The notes under the pieces: generated by a model
The model's input: the letters and a program-made list of their open reading frames with translations, nothing else
Database searches by the model: none
What the model was told of the DNA's origin: nothing
Assembly: GCF_000974785.1 (NCBI RefSeq)
Contig: NZ_BBWV01000006.1
Span: forward strand, 61,626 to 125,625
Length of the DNA: 64,000 bases
Origin: Flavihumibacter petaseus NBRC 106054
GTDB taxonomy: Bacteria > Bacteroidota > Bacteroidia > Chitinophagales > Chitinophagaceae
Reading direction: 5' to 3'
Translations under genes and position numbers: made by a program
Part shown: in pieces, positions 53,503 through 61,282 of the stretch
Layout: each line of letters opens with the position of its first letter
Position numbering within the stretch: the first letter of the stretch is position 1

Positions 53503-54939
53503 ATGAAGAAATACATGTTAATACCAGCTTCCCTGTTTGTACTGGCAAGCTGTACAAAAGATATCTCACGGTTCAACGAACAAACCAAGAAGCCTGAAGT
53601 TGTTCCTGCTGAGCCGCTGTTTTCCAACGCTGTCAGGAATCTTTCTGACGGACTGGTAAGCTCCAGCGTGAACACCAACGTTTTCCGTTTCACCGTGCAG
53701 CACTGGGCGGCTACTACCTACCAGGATGAGCCCCAGTATGATTTCACCACACGTGCTATCCCGCAAAGCTGGTGGGCCCGCATGTACCGCGATGTACTGA
53801 AGGACCTCGACGAAGCGAAAAAGATCGCTGCTGCCGATATGACCATTCCTGACGCCCAGCGCGCCAACAAAGTGGCTATCACCGATATCATGCAGGTGTA
53901 TACATTCACTGTATTGGTAAACACTTTCGGTAACGTGCCTTATACTGAAGCACTGAACTCCGAAAACGTGTTCCCTGTTTATGATGACGCATCAGAGATT
54001 TACAAAGACCTCTTTGCGCGTCTCGATGCCGACCTCGCCGCGATTGATCCTTCAGCTGCAGCTTTTTCCGAAACTGCCGACTTCCTCTATAAGGGCGATG
54101 TTGATCAGTGGGTGAAATTCGCAAACAGCCTGAAAATCCGCATGGCGCTGACCATGGCTGATGTGACAGGTGACCTGGGTGCTACTGCTAAAGCTGCTTT
54201 CGAAGCTGCTGACGCGAAAGCCTTCAGTTCCAGTCTCGACAATGCCCTGTTCCCCTACATGGCAACTACACCGAATACTAACCCGCTGTGGACAGACCTC
54301 GTACAAAGCGGCCGTAAGGACATGGTGGCCTGTGAAGCATTGCTGGATATCCTGAAAGACATGAATGATCCACGTCTTTCGCTGTATTTCCGTCCCAACA
54401 ATGAGGGAAAATATGTTGGTGGCATCCTCGGTTCCAACAACACTTATTCTACAACATCCAAGCCCAGCGAACAAATGATCGAACCCGATTTCCCGGGCGA
54501 TATGCTGGATTATGTTGAAGTGGAATTCTTCCGCGCGGAAGCTGCTGAACGTGGTTGGGCTGTTGACGGAACTGCTGCAACGCATTACAACAATGCCGTT
54601 AAAGCATCCATTCGTTACTGGGGTGGTTCAGAAGCTGATGCAAATGCATACCTGGCACGTCCGGATGTTGCTTATGCAACTGCAGCCGGCGACTGGAAGC
54701 AGAAGATCGGTTTCCAGAAATGGATCGCACTCTATAATCGTGGCTTCGAAGGCTGGACAGAAGTACGCAGGCTCGATCAGCCGGTGCTGAATCCTCCTGT
54801 TGGTGCAGTTTCTGGTTTCCCCAACCGTTTCACCTATCCTGGCAACGAGCAACAACTCAACGGTACCAACTACCGCAGCGCTGCTGATGCTATTGGTGGT
54901 GACGAAGTTGAAACCAAGCTGTTCTGGGACAAGAACTAG
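53503..54939 (+). CDS. SusD/RagB family surface lipoprotein
   Basis: Partner of the second SusC protein, 478 aa. The signal peptide has the lipobox VLASC (Cys about residue 17). Helical SusD core; VEFFRAEAAERGW is the conserved C-terminal helix segment, and KIGFQKWIALYNRGFEGWTEVRRLD is the typical tail region. It probably belongs to the SusD-like 2 subgroup. It closes a two-gene operon, with a terminator 28 bp after the stop. Confidence 0.94.
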   Translation: MKKYMLIPASLFVLASCTKDISRFNEQTKKPEVVPAEPLFSNAVRNLSDGLVSSSVNTNVFRFTVQHWAATTYQDEPQYDFTTRAIPQSWWARMYRDVLKDLDEAKKIAAADMTIPDAQRANKVAITDIMQVYTFTVLVNTFGNVPYTEALNSENVFPVYDDASEIYKDLFARLDADLAAIDPSAAAFSETADFLYKGDVDQWVKFANSLKIRMALTMADVTGDLGATAKAAFEAADAKAFSSSLDNALFPYMATTPNTNPLWTDLVQSGRKDMVACEALLDILKDMNDPRLSLYFRPNNEGKYVGGILGSNNTYSTTSKPSEQMIEPDFPGDMLDYVEVEFFRAEAAERGWAVDGTAATHYNNAVKASIRYWGGSEADANAYLARPDVAYATAAGDWKQKIGFQKWIALYNRGFEGWTEVRRLDQPVLNPPVGAVSGFPNRFTYPGNEQQLNGTNYRSAADAIGGDEVETKLFWDKN

Positions 54940-54967
54940 TGATCACATATTACCTTTGAAACCTAAG

Positions 54968-54994
54968 GGCCACTCTCCGGAGTGGCCTTTTTAT
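54968..54994 (+). terminator. Intrinsic terminator after the second SusCD pair
   Basis: GGCCACTC at 54968-54975 pairs with GAGTGGCC at 54980-54987 around a TCCG loop, followed by TTTTTATT. It overlaps the 3' end of the convergent gene at 54991. Confidence 0.85.
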
Positions 54995-55563
54995 TGAAGG
55001 GTGACTTCAGCTGTTCCCGGGTTTCCCGGAAGATCTTTTGCCGTTACCTTAACAACACTTCCTGCCAACTGTGGGTTATCGTGCAGGGTCGTATAGGTCC
55101 ACCGCCTCCGGAAAACCGGGCTAAGCTGGGCAAAACCTTCTTCCACCAGTAGTCCCGACGCCGTGTGAATGCTGATACTGACCTCCACCACCCGGAAATC
55201 GTCTACGGCCAAAACAACGATGGGATTTCCGGCAATCCCTTCGTAGGCGGCGGTATCCACCTCCTGTACTTCCGGCGCAGTGAGATAATCCTTCAGCGCC
55301 GCGTTGTAGGCCGCTTTTCCGGATGGAAGATGCTGCTGGTATTCTGCCTTGAGATCAGGGTCGCTGATCGCCACCCTGGCGTATTGCTGCGCGTCACTGA
55401 ATTTGTCCCGGACACGCACCTGGTTTTCATGGGGTGCTTTGGTTTTATCTCTTTTGGGCAGTTTCGAGATGAACGTGTTTTCGCCTCTTGTTCTGTACAT
55501 GAACTGATCGCTCATTTTCCCCCGCGCCTTATTGACCAGCTCGTTTTCGGTGATTTTACTCAT
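54991..55563 (-). CDS. Hypothetical cytosolic protein with Ig-like C-terminus
   Basis: Protein of 190 aa without signal peptide. The N-terminal part (about 1-90) is basic and Gln/Arg-rich (RTRGENTFISKLPKRDK, NQVRVRDKFSDAQQYAR). The C-terminal half (about 105-190) alternates hydrophobic residues like a beta-sandwich (IVVLAVDDFRVVEVSISIH). The layout recalls uncharacterised Bacteroidota proteins whose N-termini begin with a similar basic GK..N..V/F..R segment, but I cannot name the family. It is divergent from the HHH/beta-barrel operon across a dyad-rich spacer. Confidence 0.7.
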   Translation of the reverse strand: MSKITENELVNKARGKMSDQFMYRTRGENTFISKLPKRDKTKAPHENQVRVRDKFSDAQQYARVAISDPDLKAEYQQHLPSGKAAYNAALKDYLTAPEVQEVDTAAYEGIAGNPIVVLAVDDFRVVEVSISIHTASGLLVEEGFAQLSPVFRRRWTYTTLHDNPQLAGSVVKVTAKDLPGNPGTAEVTLQ

Positions 55564-55620
55564 GGATATAAAGTTTTAAGTATGGTGGATTTCCCGAATA
55601 TAATCAATATTTTAATTATA

Positions 55621-55720
55621 TAACGATAGAATAGCGATTATTTATCGTTAATTCATCGAATAGCCATACGTGGTTGTGGTATTTTATCTATGAATAATCG
55701 TTATTTAATCGATAGATTAA
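55621..55720. promoter_or_regulatory. Cluster of dyad symmetries (putative operators)
   Basis: The AT-rich spacer between the divergent genes contains TAACGATA (55621-55628) and its exact reverse complement TATCGTTA (55643-55650). A perfect dyad TTAATC-GATA-GATTAA is at 55705-55720. Related ATCG(A)ATAG words occur between them (near 55654-55663). This density of ATCG-centred symmetry suggests regulator binding sites for the operon starting at 55785, for the minus-strand gene, or both. Confidence 0.45.
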
Positions 55721-55784
55721 ACTATAAGTGAAACACCGTTAATCAACGCTTGACCCACCCCGTTGCCTGCCGCATCTTGTGGAC

Positions 55785-56606
55785 ATGAAAAAGCTGTTGC
55801 AGTTGCTGGCAGGGCTGGGATGTTATGGTGGGAGCATCGCGATATATGCGCAGCCCAACGCGATCACCGCAAAGTGGAGCAGCACTATGCGGGGTATTGG
55901 CAGCGGTGCAGTCTCTGCTCCCGCCAACTGGGCCTTTACCCCAGGCGCAGAGATCGCAGTATTGCAGGTACGGCCATTTTTTGCAGACGGCGTACAGGAA
56001 AATTGGGTAGTCGTCGCTGTTCCGGTTGACCTTCCAGGAAATAATAAATCAGGAGCCGGTGGCAGTTTGTCCCTATTGAGACTACCGGGATTCCAAGCTG
56101 TTACGGGCCACATCGGGTGGGGACTGGAACTGTCCAGGCAGTTGGCGATGGGCATCGCGCTGGGCTACCGGCACGACAAATTTCCCGGAGGAATGCGGCA
56201 ACAGTTTTGGTCAGCCAGGCTCGATGCCCGTTATATGGCTAAAGCTGCCGTTTTCGGCCTTTGTTCGGTCTGGGGAAGGGCATCCCTTTTTCGTGCAAGT
56301 CCGCTGCAACAGGTATCTGCCGGCATCGGCAAGGACCTGTCAGCTGTGCTCTATGCAGAAAGCGAAGTGCAATGGCAACCCAGTGAAGCCTTCTCTTTGC
56401 GCTGCGGCCTGCTATATACCATTAAACGGCAATTGCGCCTGGGAATGTGCTGGCAGACTTTGCCGTTCCGGTTTGGCTGGGAAACCGCCTGGAGCTTACC
56501 ACGATTTGAAGTAGCGGTTAACGGGTCCTGCCAGCCGGCAATTGGATGGACACCCGGCATTCGACTGTTATTTTTTTCACCCCGCAAAACCAGCAGCGAT
56601 GAATAA
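55785..56606 (+). CDS. Hypothetical envelope protein, predicted beta-barrel
   Basis: Exported protein, 273 aa, signal peptide at about 1-22 (LLQLLAGLGCYGGSIAIYAQ). The mature sequence is made of alternating strands rich in aromatic and glycine residues (GIALGYRHDKFPGG, FWSARLDARYMA, LRCGLLYTIKRQLRLGMC), as expected for a small outer-membrane barrel. It loosely resembles PorP/SprF-type proteins but I cannot assign it. The ATG at 55785 is preferred over a GTG six bases upstream. It overlaps the next gene by 8 bp, so both are made together. Confidence 0.75.
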   Translation: MKKLLQLLAGLGCYGGSIAIYAQPNAITAKWSSTMRGIGSGAVSAPANWAFTPGAEIAVLQVRPFFADGVQENWVVVAVPVDLPGNNKSGAGGSLSLLRLPGFQAVTGHIGWGLELSRQLAMGIALGYRHDKFPGGMRQQFWSARLDARYMAKAAVFGLCSVWGRASLFRASPLQQVSAGIGKDLSAVLYAESEVQWQPSEAFSLRCGLLYTIKRQLRLGMCWQTLPFRFGWETAWSLPRFEVAVNGSCQPAIGWTPGIRLLFFSPRKTSSDE

Positions 56607-58623
56607 GGCAAGCCTGACGGTGTTGTTGGTGTGCTGCCTGAGTATCGCCAATGCACAGGTCGAACCGCATCCGGAGAATGACCAGATGGAAGCGATTGCC
56701 GCTGACAATGACAATGCTGCGGAGATGGACCAGTTGCTGATCGACCGCCAGGCCATCCTGGAGCATCCATTTGCAGCCAACAGTATCAGTGAAGAACAAT
56801 TGATCGCTTTTGGCGTGCTGACTCCCCGGCAGGTCAAATCGTTTCTGGATTACAGGATGGTATTTGGTCCTTTCCTTTCGCCCTATGAACTGCAGGCGGT
56901 ACCGGGTTGGGATATTCCTGTTATCCGGATGGTATTGCCCTTGCTGCATTTTGGATCCGATCCATCCTGGGAAACCCGGTTCAGGCGTATGATAACGGGA
57001 GGAAAAAGCACGCTGCAGCTTCGGTTGGGTATAGTGCCGGAAGCATCCAAAGGTCAACAACGGGACAGTGCCGGAAATAAAGCATATTCCGGGAGTGCAT
57101 GGAGGGAAAATATCCGGTATCTCTACCAGTTCCGGCAGCAATTGTGGTTGGGCGTTACGCTTGAAAAAGACGCCGGAGAGCGTTTTGGTGATTTTCTCGG
57201 ATTTCATGTTTTTCTGAAACGGAAAGGGATGCTGAAGACAATTGCACTCGGCGACTACGTGTTACAGATAGGGCAGGGGTTGGTGGAATGGCAGGGGCTG
57301 TCACTGGGCAGAACCGGGGAAGCTATTTCCGTTTACCGGCAGGGTAAAATGCTGCAACCCTACCGTTCCTCAGGTGAATGGAATTTTCACCGCGGTGCGG
57401 CAATGGGCCTGGAATGGAAAAAATGGGAAGGGCTCTTTTTCGTCTCCCGAAAACGGATCACCGCCAACCTGACAGAAGGCGATAGCGGACAGCAGGTTTT
57501 CACCAGCAGGAATACATCCGGGTACCACCGGACGAAAGGAGAACTGGAAGACAAAAACGACCTCACAGAAACTAGCGCCGGGATTGCCTTCAGGTATCAG
57601 TCCAAACGATTTCAGGGCGGCGGAGCGGTAATCGCGTATCGTTATAACCTCCCGTACAAACCGTCTGAATTATTGTACAACAGTTTTTCCTGGTCGGGTA
57701 ATCACTGGGAAAATGCGGCTGTTCATTACAGTTATACCCACAGGAATATTTTTGCATTCGGAGAAGCTGCCTGGTGTCGTACCGGGATGGCTTATTTGCA
57801 GGGACTGGTATTCAGCGCAGGAAGGCAAATGGACCTATCACTCGTGGCGCGCCACTATCCGGCCGGATACCAGGCAATCTATGCAGACGCCTTTGCCGCG
57901 GGCAGCAAACCCGCGAATGAGTCGGGCATCTATTCCGGTTGGAAACTATCCTTGCATCCATCGCTTCAGGTACAGGGTTACGCCGACGTGTACCGTATCC
58001 CATGGCTACGTTTCGGGGCAGACGCTCCGGGATCGGGGTATGAGTATGGTTCGCAGGCAACATGGACCAGGAAAAAAAAGTTCCTGATCACTTTGCGTTA
58101 CAGGCAGGTTGTGAAGTCCGAAAACGGTATTGCCGGGGCCATACTTTTCCCGGAACCTGAAATACGTTCGTCGTGGCGCCTGCATGGCGAGGTACAATGC
58201 AGCCGCCAGCTGCAGGTTGCCGCCCGCATGGAATTGGTGCATTTCGAAAAAGTGGCGCAACGATCGGGAGGATATGCATGCTACATTGATGGCAAATATA
58301 AACTGACGCGCAACGGATGGCAGGTGACCGCCCGCCTGAACCGGTTTACCACAGATAATTATGACAGCAGGATTTATGCCTATGAACGTGATGTGTTGTA
58401 TGCCTTTTCTATACCGGCCTACTATGGAAATGGCTGGCGTTATTATACGCAGGTGCAGGGAAGTGTCCGTTTACCTTTTTGGAGCAAGGCATTTAAAGTG
58501 CAGTGGTGGGTACGATGGGCAGCTACCCGGTACATGGGTGATGGCGTAATCGGCTCGGGTAGCGAAGAAATCACCGGCAATACCAGGTCAGAATGGAAAG
58601 GTCAGCTGATCTTCAACTGGTAG
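56599..58623 (+). CDS. Helix-hairpin-helix domain protein with outer-membrane beta-barrel
   Basis: Exported protein, 674 aa. Signal peptide 1-19 (LLVCCLSIANAQ). An acidic linker is at 21-55. A ComEA-like double helix-hairpin-helix DNA-binding-type domain follows at about 62-116 (SISEEQLIAFGVLTPRQVK, then GPFLSPYELQAVPGW). About 550 residues of alternating amphipathic strands then end in an aromatic residue (LIFNW), typical of outer-membrane barrels. The ATG at 56599 gives a clean signal peptide, whereas the longer frame from 56542 does not. Proteins with this layout occur in Bacteroidota without a known role. A DNA-binding outer-membrane channel is a possibility, not a demonstrated function. 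Confidence 0.82.
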   Translation: MNKASLTVLLVCCLSIANAQVEPHPENDQMEAIAADNDNAAEMDQLLIDRQAILEHPFAANSISEEQLIAFGVLTPRQVKSFLDYRMVFGPFLSPYELQAVPGWDIPVIRMVLPLLHFGSDPSWETRFRRMITGGKSTLQLRLGIVPEASKGQQRDSAGNKAYSGSAWRENIRYLYQFRQQLWLGVTLEKDAGERFGDFLGFHVFLKRKGMLKTIALGDYVLQIGQGLVEWQGLSLGRTGEAISVYRQGKMLQPYRSSGEWNFHRGAAMGLEWKKWEGLFFVSRKRITANLTEGDSGQQVFTSRNTSGYHRTKGELEDKNDLTETSAGIAFRYQSKRFQGGGAVIAYRYNLPYKPSELLYNSFSWSGNHWENAAVHYSYTHRNIFAFGEAAWCRTGMAYLQGLVFSAGRQMDLSLVARHYPAGYQAIYADAFAAGSKPANESGIYSGWKLSLHPSLQVQGYADVYRIPWLRFGADAPGSGYEYGSQATWTRKKKFLITLRYRQVVKSENGIAGAILFPEPEIRSSWRLHGEVQCSRQLQVAARMELVHFEKVAQRSGGYACYIDGKYKLTRNGWQVTARLNRFTTDNYDSRIYAYERDVLYAFSIPAYYGNGWRYYTQVQGSVRLPFWSKAFKVQWWVRWAATRYMGDGVIGSGSEEITGNTRSEWKGQLIFNW

Positions 58624-58643
58624 GCAAAGTGCCTCATTCTTAC

Positions 58644-58651
58644 TAGATTTG
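58644..58651 (+). promoter_or_regulatory. Candidate -7 box of the DUF3467 gene
   Basis: TAGATTTG matches TANNTTTG and ends 17 nt before the ATG at 58669. No -33 TTTG is visible at the usual distance. Confidence 0.45.
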
Positions 58652-58668
58652 CCCTTTAACGCAGAAAG

Positions 58669-58977
58669 ATGGAAACGAACAATAACACCCAGCTGAATAT
58701 CGAGATATCAGAGGACATGGCCGAAGGCACATATGCCAACCTGGCGATCATTACCCATTCGCATGCTGAATTCGTAATAGATTTTGTCAACGTAATGCCC
58801 GGAACTCCCAAGAGTCGGGTGAAGTCGAGGATAATCCTGACACCTCAGCATGCAAAAAGATTTATGAAGGCATTGATTGAGAATATCGACAGATTTGAAG
58901 AAGCCAACGGAGATATCAAAGACCTGGAAGAAGTTCAGTTACCACTCAATTTCGGAGGTCCGGCTGCGCAGGCATAA
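58669..58977 (+). CDS. DUF3467 domain protein
   Basis: Small cytosolic protein, 102 aa, matching the DUF3467 family in length and pattern: the core AEGTYANLAIITHSHAEFVIDF, then RVKSRIILTPQHAKRFMKAL and a C-terminal acidic helix. The function of the family is unknown. It has its own -7 box and stands between the HHH/beta-barrel operon and the convergent radC-like gene. Confidence 0.88.
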   Translation: METNNNTQLNIEISEDMAEGTYANLAIITHSHAEFVIDFVNVMPGTPKSRVKSRIILTPQHAKRFMKALIENIDRFEEANGDIKDLEEVQLPLNFGGPAAQA

Positions 58978-58997
58978 AGCAGTATCCGGGATGATTT

Positions 58998-59690
58998 TTA
59001 CAGCAAGCCTTCATCGGCAAAACTGAAATAACCCTGTTGGCTGACAATAATATGATCGATTACCCGGATATCCAGCAAACGGGCCGCCTGCGCAATTCTC
59101 TGCGTTAAGTCTTCGTCGGCCCGGCTCGGTTTAAGATTCCCTGAGGGATGGTTGTGGCTCAGGATCAGGGAACTTGCTTCCTGCTCAATGGCCTTCTTCA
59201 TAATGATCCGGGGATCAGCTACCGTACCGGCGATGCCGCCCAGGCTGATCACTTCCTGGTGCCGGATCATATTTGCACGGTTGAGGAACAATACCACAAA
59301 CACTTCCTGGTGATGATCCTGGTATAGCTGGCGCAGGTGATTGGCTACATCAGCGCTTCCGGAAACCACCGGTTGTTCCATCACCCTGGCAGTTTGCCTT
59401 CGCCGGCCCAATTCAAGCGCCGCAGTTATCGTAACCGCTTTTGCATAGCCAATTCCCTTGATTTTCATCAGGTCATAGGCACTCATCCTTCCCAGTTCAA
59501 ACAGGTTGTTGGCACACCTGGCCAGCAGATCCCGGGCAATGTCAAGTGCAGTCTGTTTGCTGTATCCGGTAACCAGGAGGATAGACAGCAGCTCGGCATC
59601 GCTAAGGTGCATGGGACTTTTACTAAGTAGTTTTTCTCTTGGCCTGTCGGCTTTTGCCCATGATTTAATTGAGTGGTTCTGCGCTTGCAT
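58998..59690 (-). CDS. radC: RadC/YeeS family JAB domain protein
   Basis: Protein of 230 aa. It has an N-terminal UPF0758-type helical domain with a helix-hairpin-helix (LLARCANNLFELGR, IKGIGYAKAVTITAAL) and a C-terminal JAB/MPN metalloprotease-like domain with the JAMM motif SHNHPSGNLKPSRAD. RadC was named for repair, but its DNA-repair role has been disputed; it is often linked to competence or mobile elements. The sequence is complete with all zinc-binding residues. It is convergent with the DUF3467 gene. Confidence 0.93.
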   Translation of the reverse strand: MQAQNHSIKSWAKADRPREKLLSKSPMHLSDAELLSILLVTGYSKQTALDIARDLLARCANNLFELGRMSAYDLMKIKGIGYAKAVTITAALELGRRRQTARVMEQPVVSGSADVANHLRQLYQDHHQEVFVVLFLNRANMIRHQEVISLGGIAGTVADPRIIMKKAIEQEASSLILSHNHPSGNLKPSRADEDLTQRIAQAARLLDIRVIDHIIVSQQGYFSFADEGLL

Positions 59691-59790
59691 GAGGTAAGAT
59701 TATAAAATAACTTTATCACATAAAACAGGGTTTCCACCCGTTTTATCCATATCCAAAGCATCCTTAGAAAAACTGAAAAATTCAATTACT

Positions 59791-59988
59791 ATGACCGCCC
59801 GCACATTCAACACCCTTGGAGGCTTCCAGTCAATGCTGTTCTGCATCGGCATTTACATTGTAGCCCTTTTCTTTTCCATCTTTATCTGTTCCGCAATTTT
59901 CAAGGCCGTCAACAGCCGCAAGAATGCCGACATTACCGTTGTGCAGCCTGCCGCTAAAAACAATGCTGTACAACTGGCTTCCCGTTAA
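59791..59988 (+). CDS. Small membrane protein (65 aa)
   Basis: A 65-residue product with one long hydrophobic segment at about residues 14-39 (SMLFCIGIYIVALFFSIFIC), a basic motif (NSRKN) just after it and a polar tail. It has the form of a single-pass inner-membrane protein. No family recognised. The frame is free-standing, with 100 bp of non-coding DNA before it and a structured region behind it, so coding is likely but not certain. Confidence 0.6.
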   Translation: MTARTFNTLGGFQSMLFCIGIYIVALFFSIFICSAIFKAVNSRKNADITVVQPAAKNNAVQLASR

Positions 59989-60001
59989 GGATAGCTTGTT
60001 T

Positions 60002-60079
60002 CCGGCATTTGGGAAAATGTTTTCCGGTGACCCTGGCAACAGGCGTTTCCAGACCACCATGCCATTTCCCAAATTCCGG
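60002..60079. ncRNA. Candidate structured RNA or palindromic element
   Basis: The outer arms pair over about 16 bp: 60002-60005 with 60076-60079, one mismatch, 60007-60016 with 60065-60074, a bulge, then 60018-60019 with 60063-60064. Inside, 60026-60029 can pair with 60055-60058 and 60033-60036 with 60049-60052. An alternative inner hairpin (60032-60035/60040-60043) has a GCAA tetraloop. Either a folded RNA or a mobile palindromic repeat would look like this. I did not recognise any known RNA family. Confidence 0.4.
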
Positions 60080-60119
60080 TGAACCTGATCACCATTGAAC
60101 CTTTACTATAGAATTCACC

Positions 60120-60143
60120 AGGTTGTGCCAACACAACCTTTTT
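60120..60143 (+). terminator. Intrinsic terminator
   Basis: AGGTTGTG at 60120-60127 pairs with CACAACCT at 60132-60139 around a CCAA loop and is followed by TTTT. It would end transcripts coming from the 65-residue protein gene and the structured element. Confidence 0.7.
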
Positions 60144-60156
60144 CGCATGTTTATAG

Positions 60157-60256
60157 GTTTAGTAGTTTGGAAGTTGAATACCTGAAGCGCAGGCTGGCTG
60201 CTGAAGACGAGCGGAGTGGCCAACAACTAAACAACTAAACTCCCAAACAACTAAAC
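60157..60256. repeat. Inverted repeat with three direct AACAACTAAAC copies
   Basis: 60157-60175 pairs with 60238-60256 at 17 of 19 positions around a 62-nt centre. The right side holds three exact copies of the 11-mer AACAACTAAAC at 60222-60232, 60230-60240 and 60246-60256, the first two overlapping by three bases. The centre is GC-richer than the arms. It looks like a dispersed palindromic repeat unit rather than gene control DNA. Confidence 0.6.
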
Positions 60257-60301
60257 ATACTCAAACCTTCCCCTTATCTTCGCCGCACCAACAACTGAAA
60301 T

Positions 60302-61261
60302 ATGCATTCCTCTGCGAAGATCTTCTCCGGTACGGGTTCGCAGTACCTGGCCGAAAAAATCGCCAATTGTTATGGTATTCCCCTGGGACGCGTCAGCATC
60401 TCCAAATTCAGTGACGGGGAAATCCAGCCGGTCTTCCAGGAAAGCATCCGCGGAGATGTGGTTTTCCTGATCCAGAGCACTTTCGCTCCCAGTGATAACC
60501 TCCTGGAACTCCTGCTCATGATCGATGCAGCCCGCCGCGCTTCCGCGTACAAAGTGATCGCTGTCATACCATATTATGGATATGCCCGGCAGGACCGGAA
60601 GGATAAACCCCGGGTAGCTATTGGCAGTAAGCTGATAGCCAATATGTTAACTGCTGCGGGAGCAGACCGGGTGATCACGATGGACCTTCACGCTCCCCAG
60701 ATCCAGGGTTATTTTGACATCCCGGTGGATCACCTCGACAGCTCGGTAATTTTTATTCCCTATATCGAGCAGCTGAAGCTGGAAAACCTTACCTTTGCGG
60801 CCCCCGACGTGGGTTCGGCCAACCGGATCCGGGAAATCGCCAGCTATTTCAACGCTGAAATGGTGATCTGCGACAAACACCGGAAACGGGCCAACGAGAT
60901 AGCCAGCATGGTGGTGATCGGAGATGTAACCGACAGGAATGTGATCCTGATCGACGATATCTGCGATACCGGTGGTACCCTCGCCAAAAGTGCCGGGCTG
61001 TTGATGGAAAAGGGAGCCAGAAGCGTAAGAGCCATGTGCACCCATCCCGTGCTCAGTGGCAAGGCCTACGAAAACATCGGGTCCAGTGTACTGGAAGAAC
61101 TGGTGGTGTGTGACACCATCCCGCTCCGCCAGGACATTGAAAAAATAAAGGTTCTCTCTGTGGCAGACCTGTTTGCTATCGCAATAAGGAACGCATACGA
61201 ACAGAAAAGCATTACCAGTCTTTTCATTCACGCACAGCGGAAAGCCAAGGAACAGCAGTAA
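60302..61261 (+). CDS. prs: Ribose-phosphate pyrophosphokinase
   Basis: Makes PRPP from ribose-5-phosphate and ATP for purine, pyrimidine, NAD, His and Trp synthesis; cytosolic, 319 aa. It shows SISKFSDGEIQPVFQES (N-terminal), the flexible-loop YYGYARQDRKD region, the Mg/ATP site MDLHAPQIQGYF and the PRPP-binding IDDICDTGGTLAKSA. A class I bacterial Prs of normal length. It is followed 21 bp later by the L25/Ctc gene, a known gene order in many bacteria. Confidence 0.96.
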   Translation: MHSSAKIFSGTGSQYLAEKIANCYGIPLGRVSISKFSDGEIQPVFQESIRGDVVFLIQSTFAPSDNLLELLLMIDAARRASAYKVIAVIPYYGYARQDRKDKPRVAIGSKLIANMLTAAGADRVITMDLHAPQIQGYFDIPVDHLDSSVIFIPYIEQLKLENLTFAAPDVGSANRIREIASYFNAEMVICDKHRKRANEIASMVVIGDVTDRNVILIDDICDTGGTLAKSAGLLMEKGARSVRAMCTHPVLSGKAYENIGSSVLEELVVCDTIPLRQDIEKIKVLSVADLFAIAIRNAYEQKSITSLFIHAQRKAKEQQ

Positions 61262-61282
61262 GATTTTTTTAAATACAACAAA

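Larger units (their letters stand above)
59989..60301. other. Repeat- and hairpin-rich intergenic region before prs
   Basis: No gene. It contains three separate structures described as their own entries: a 78-nt long-stem element at 60002-60079, an intrinsic terminator at 60120-60143, and an inverted plus direct repeat cluster at 60157-60256. A near-match -7 box (TATCTTCG, 60275-60282) precedes prs. Confidence 0.75.

Noticed and set aside
42398..54939. Recent tandem duplication of a SusCD locus
   Set aside because: The two SusC proteins share the N-terminal and plug motifs common to the family, but their barrels and SusD partners differ strongly.
60222..60256. CRISPR-like array
   Set aside because: The repeats are 11-mers, two of them overlapping, without spacers of regular length and without cas genes.
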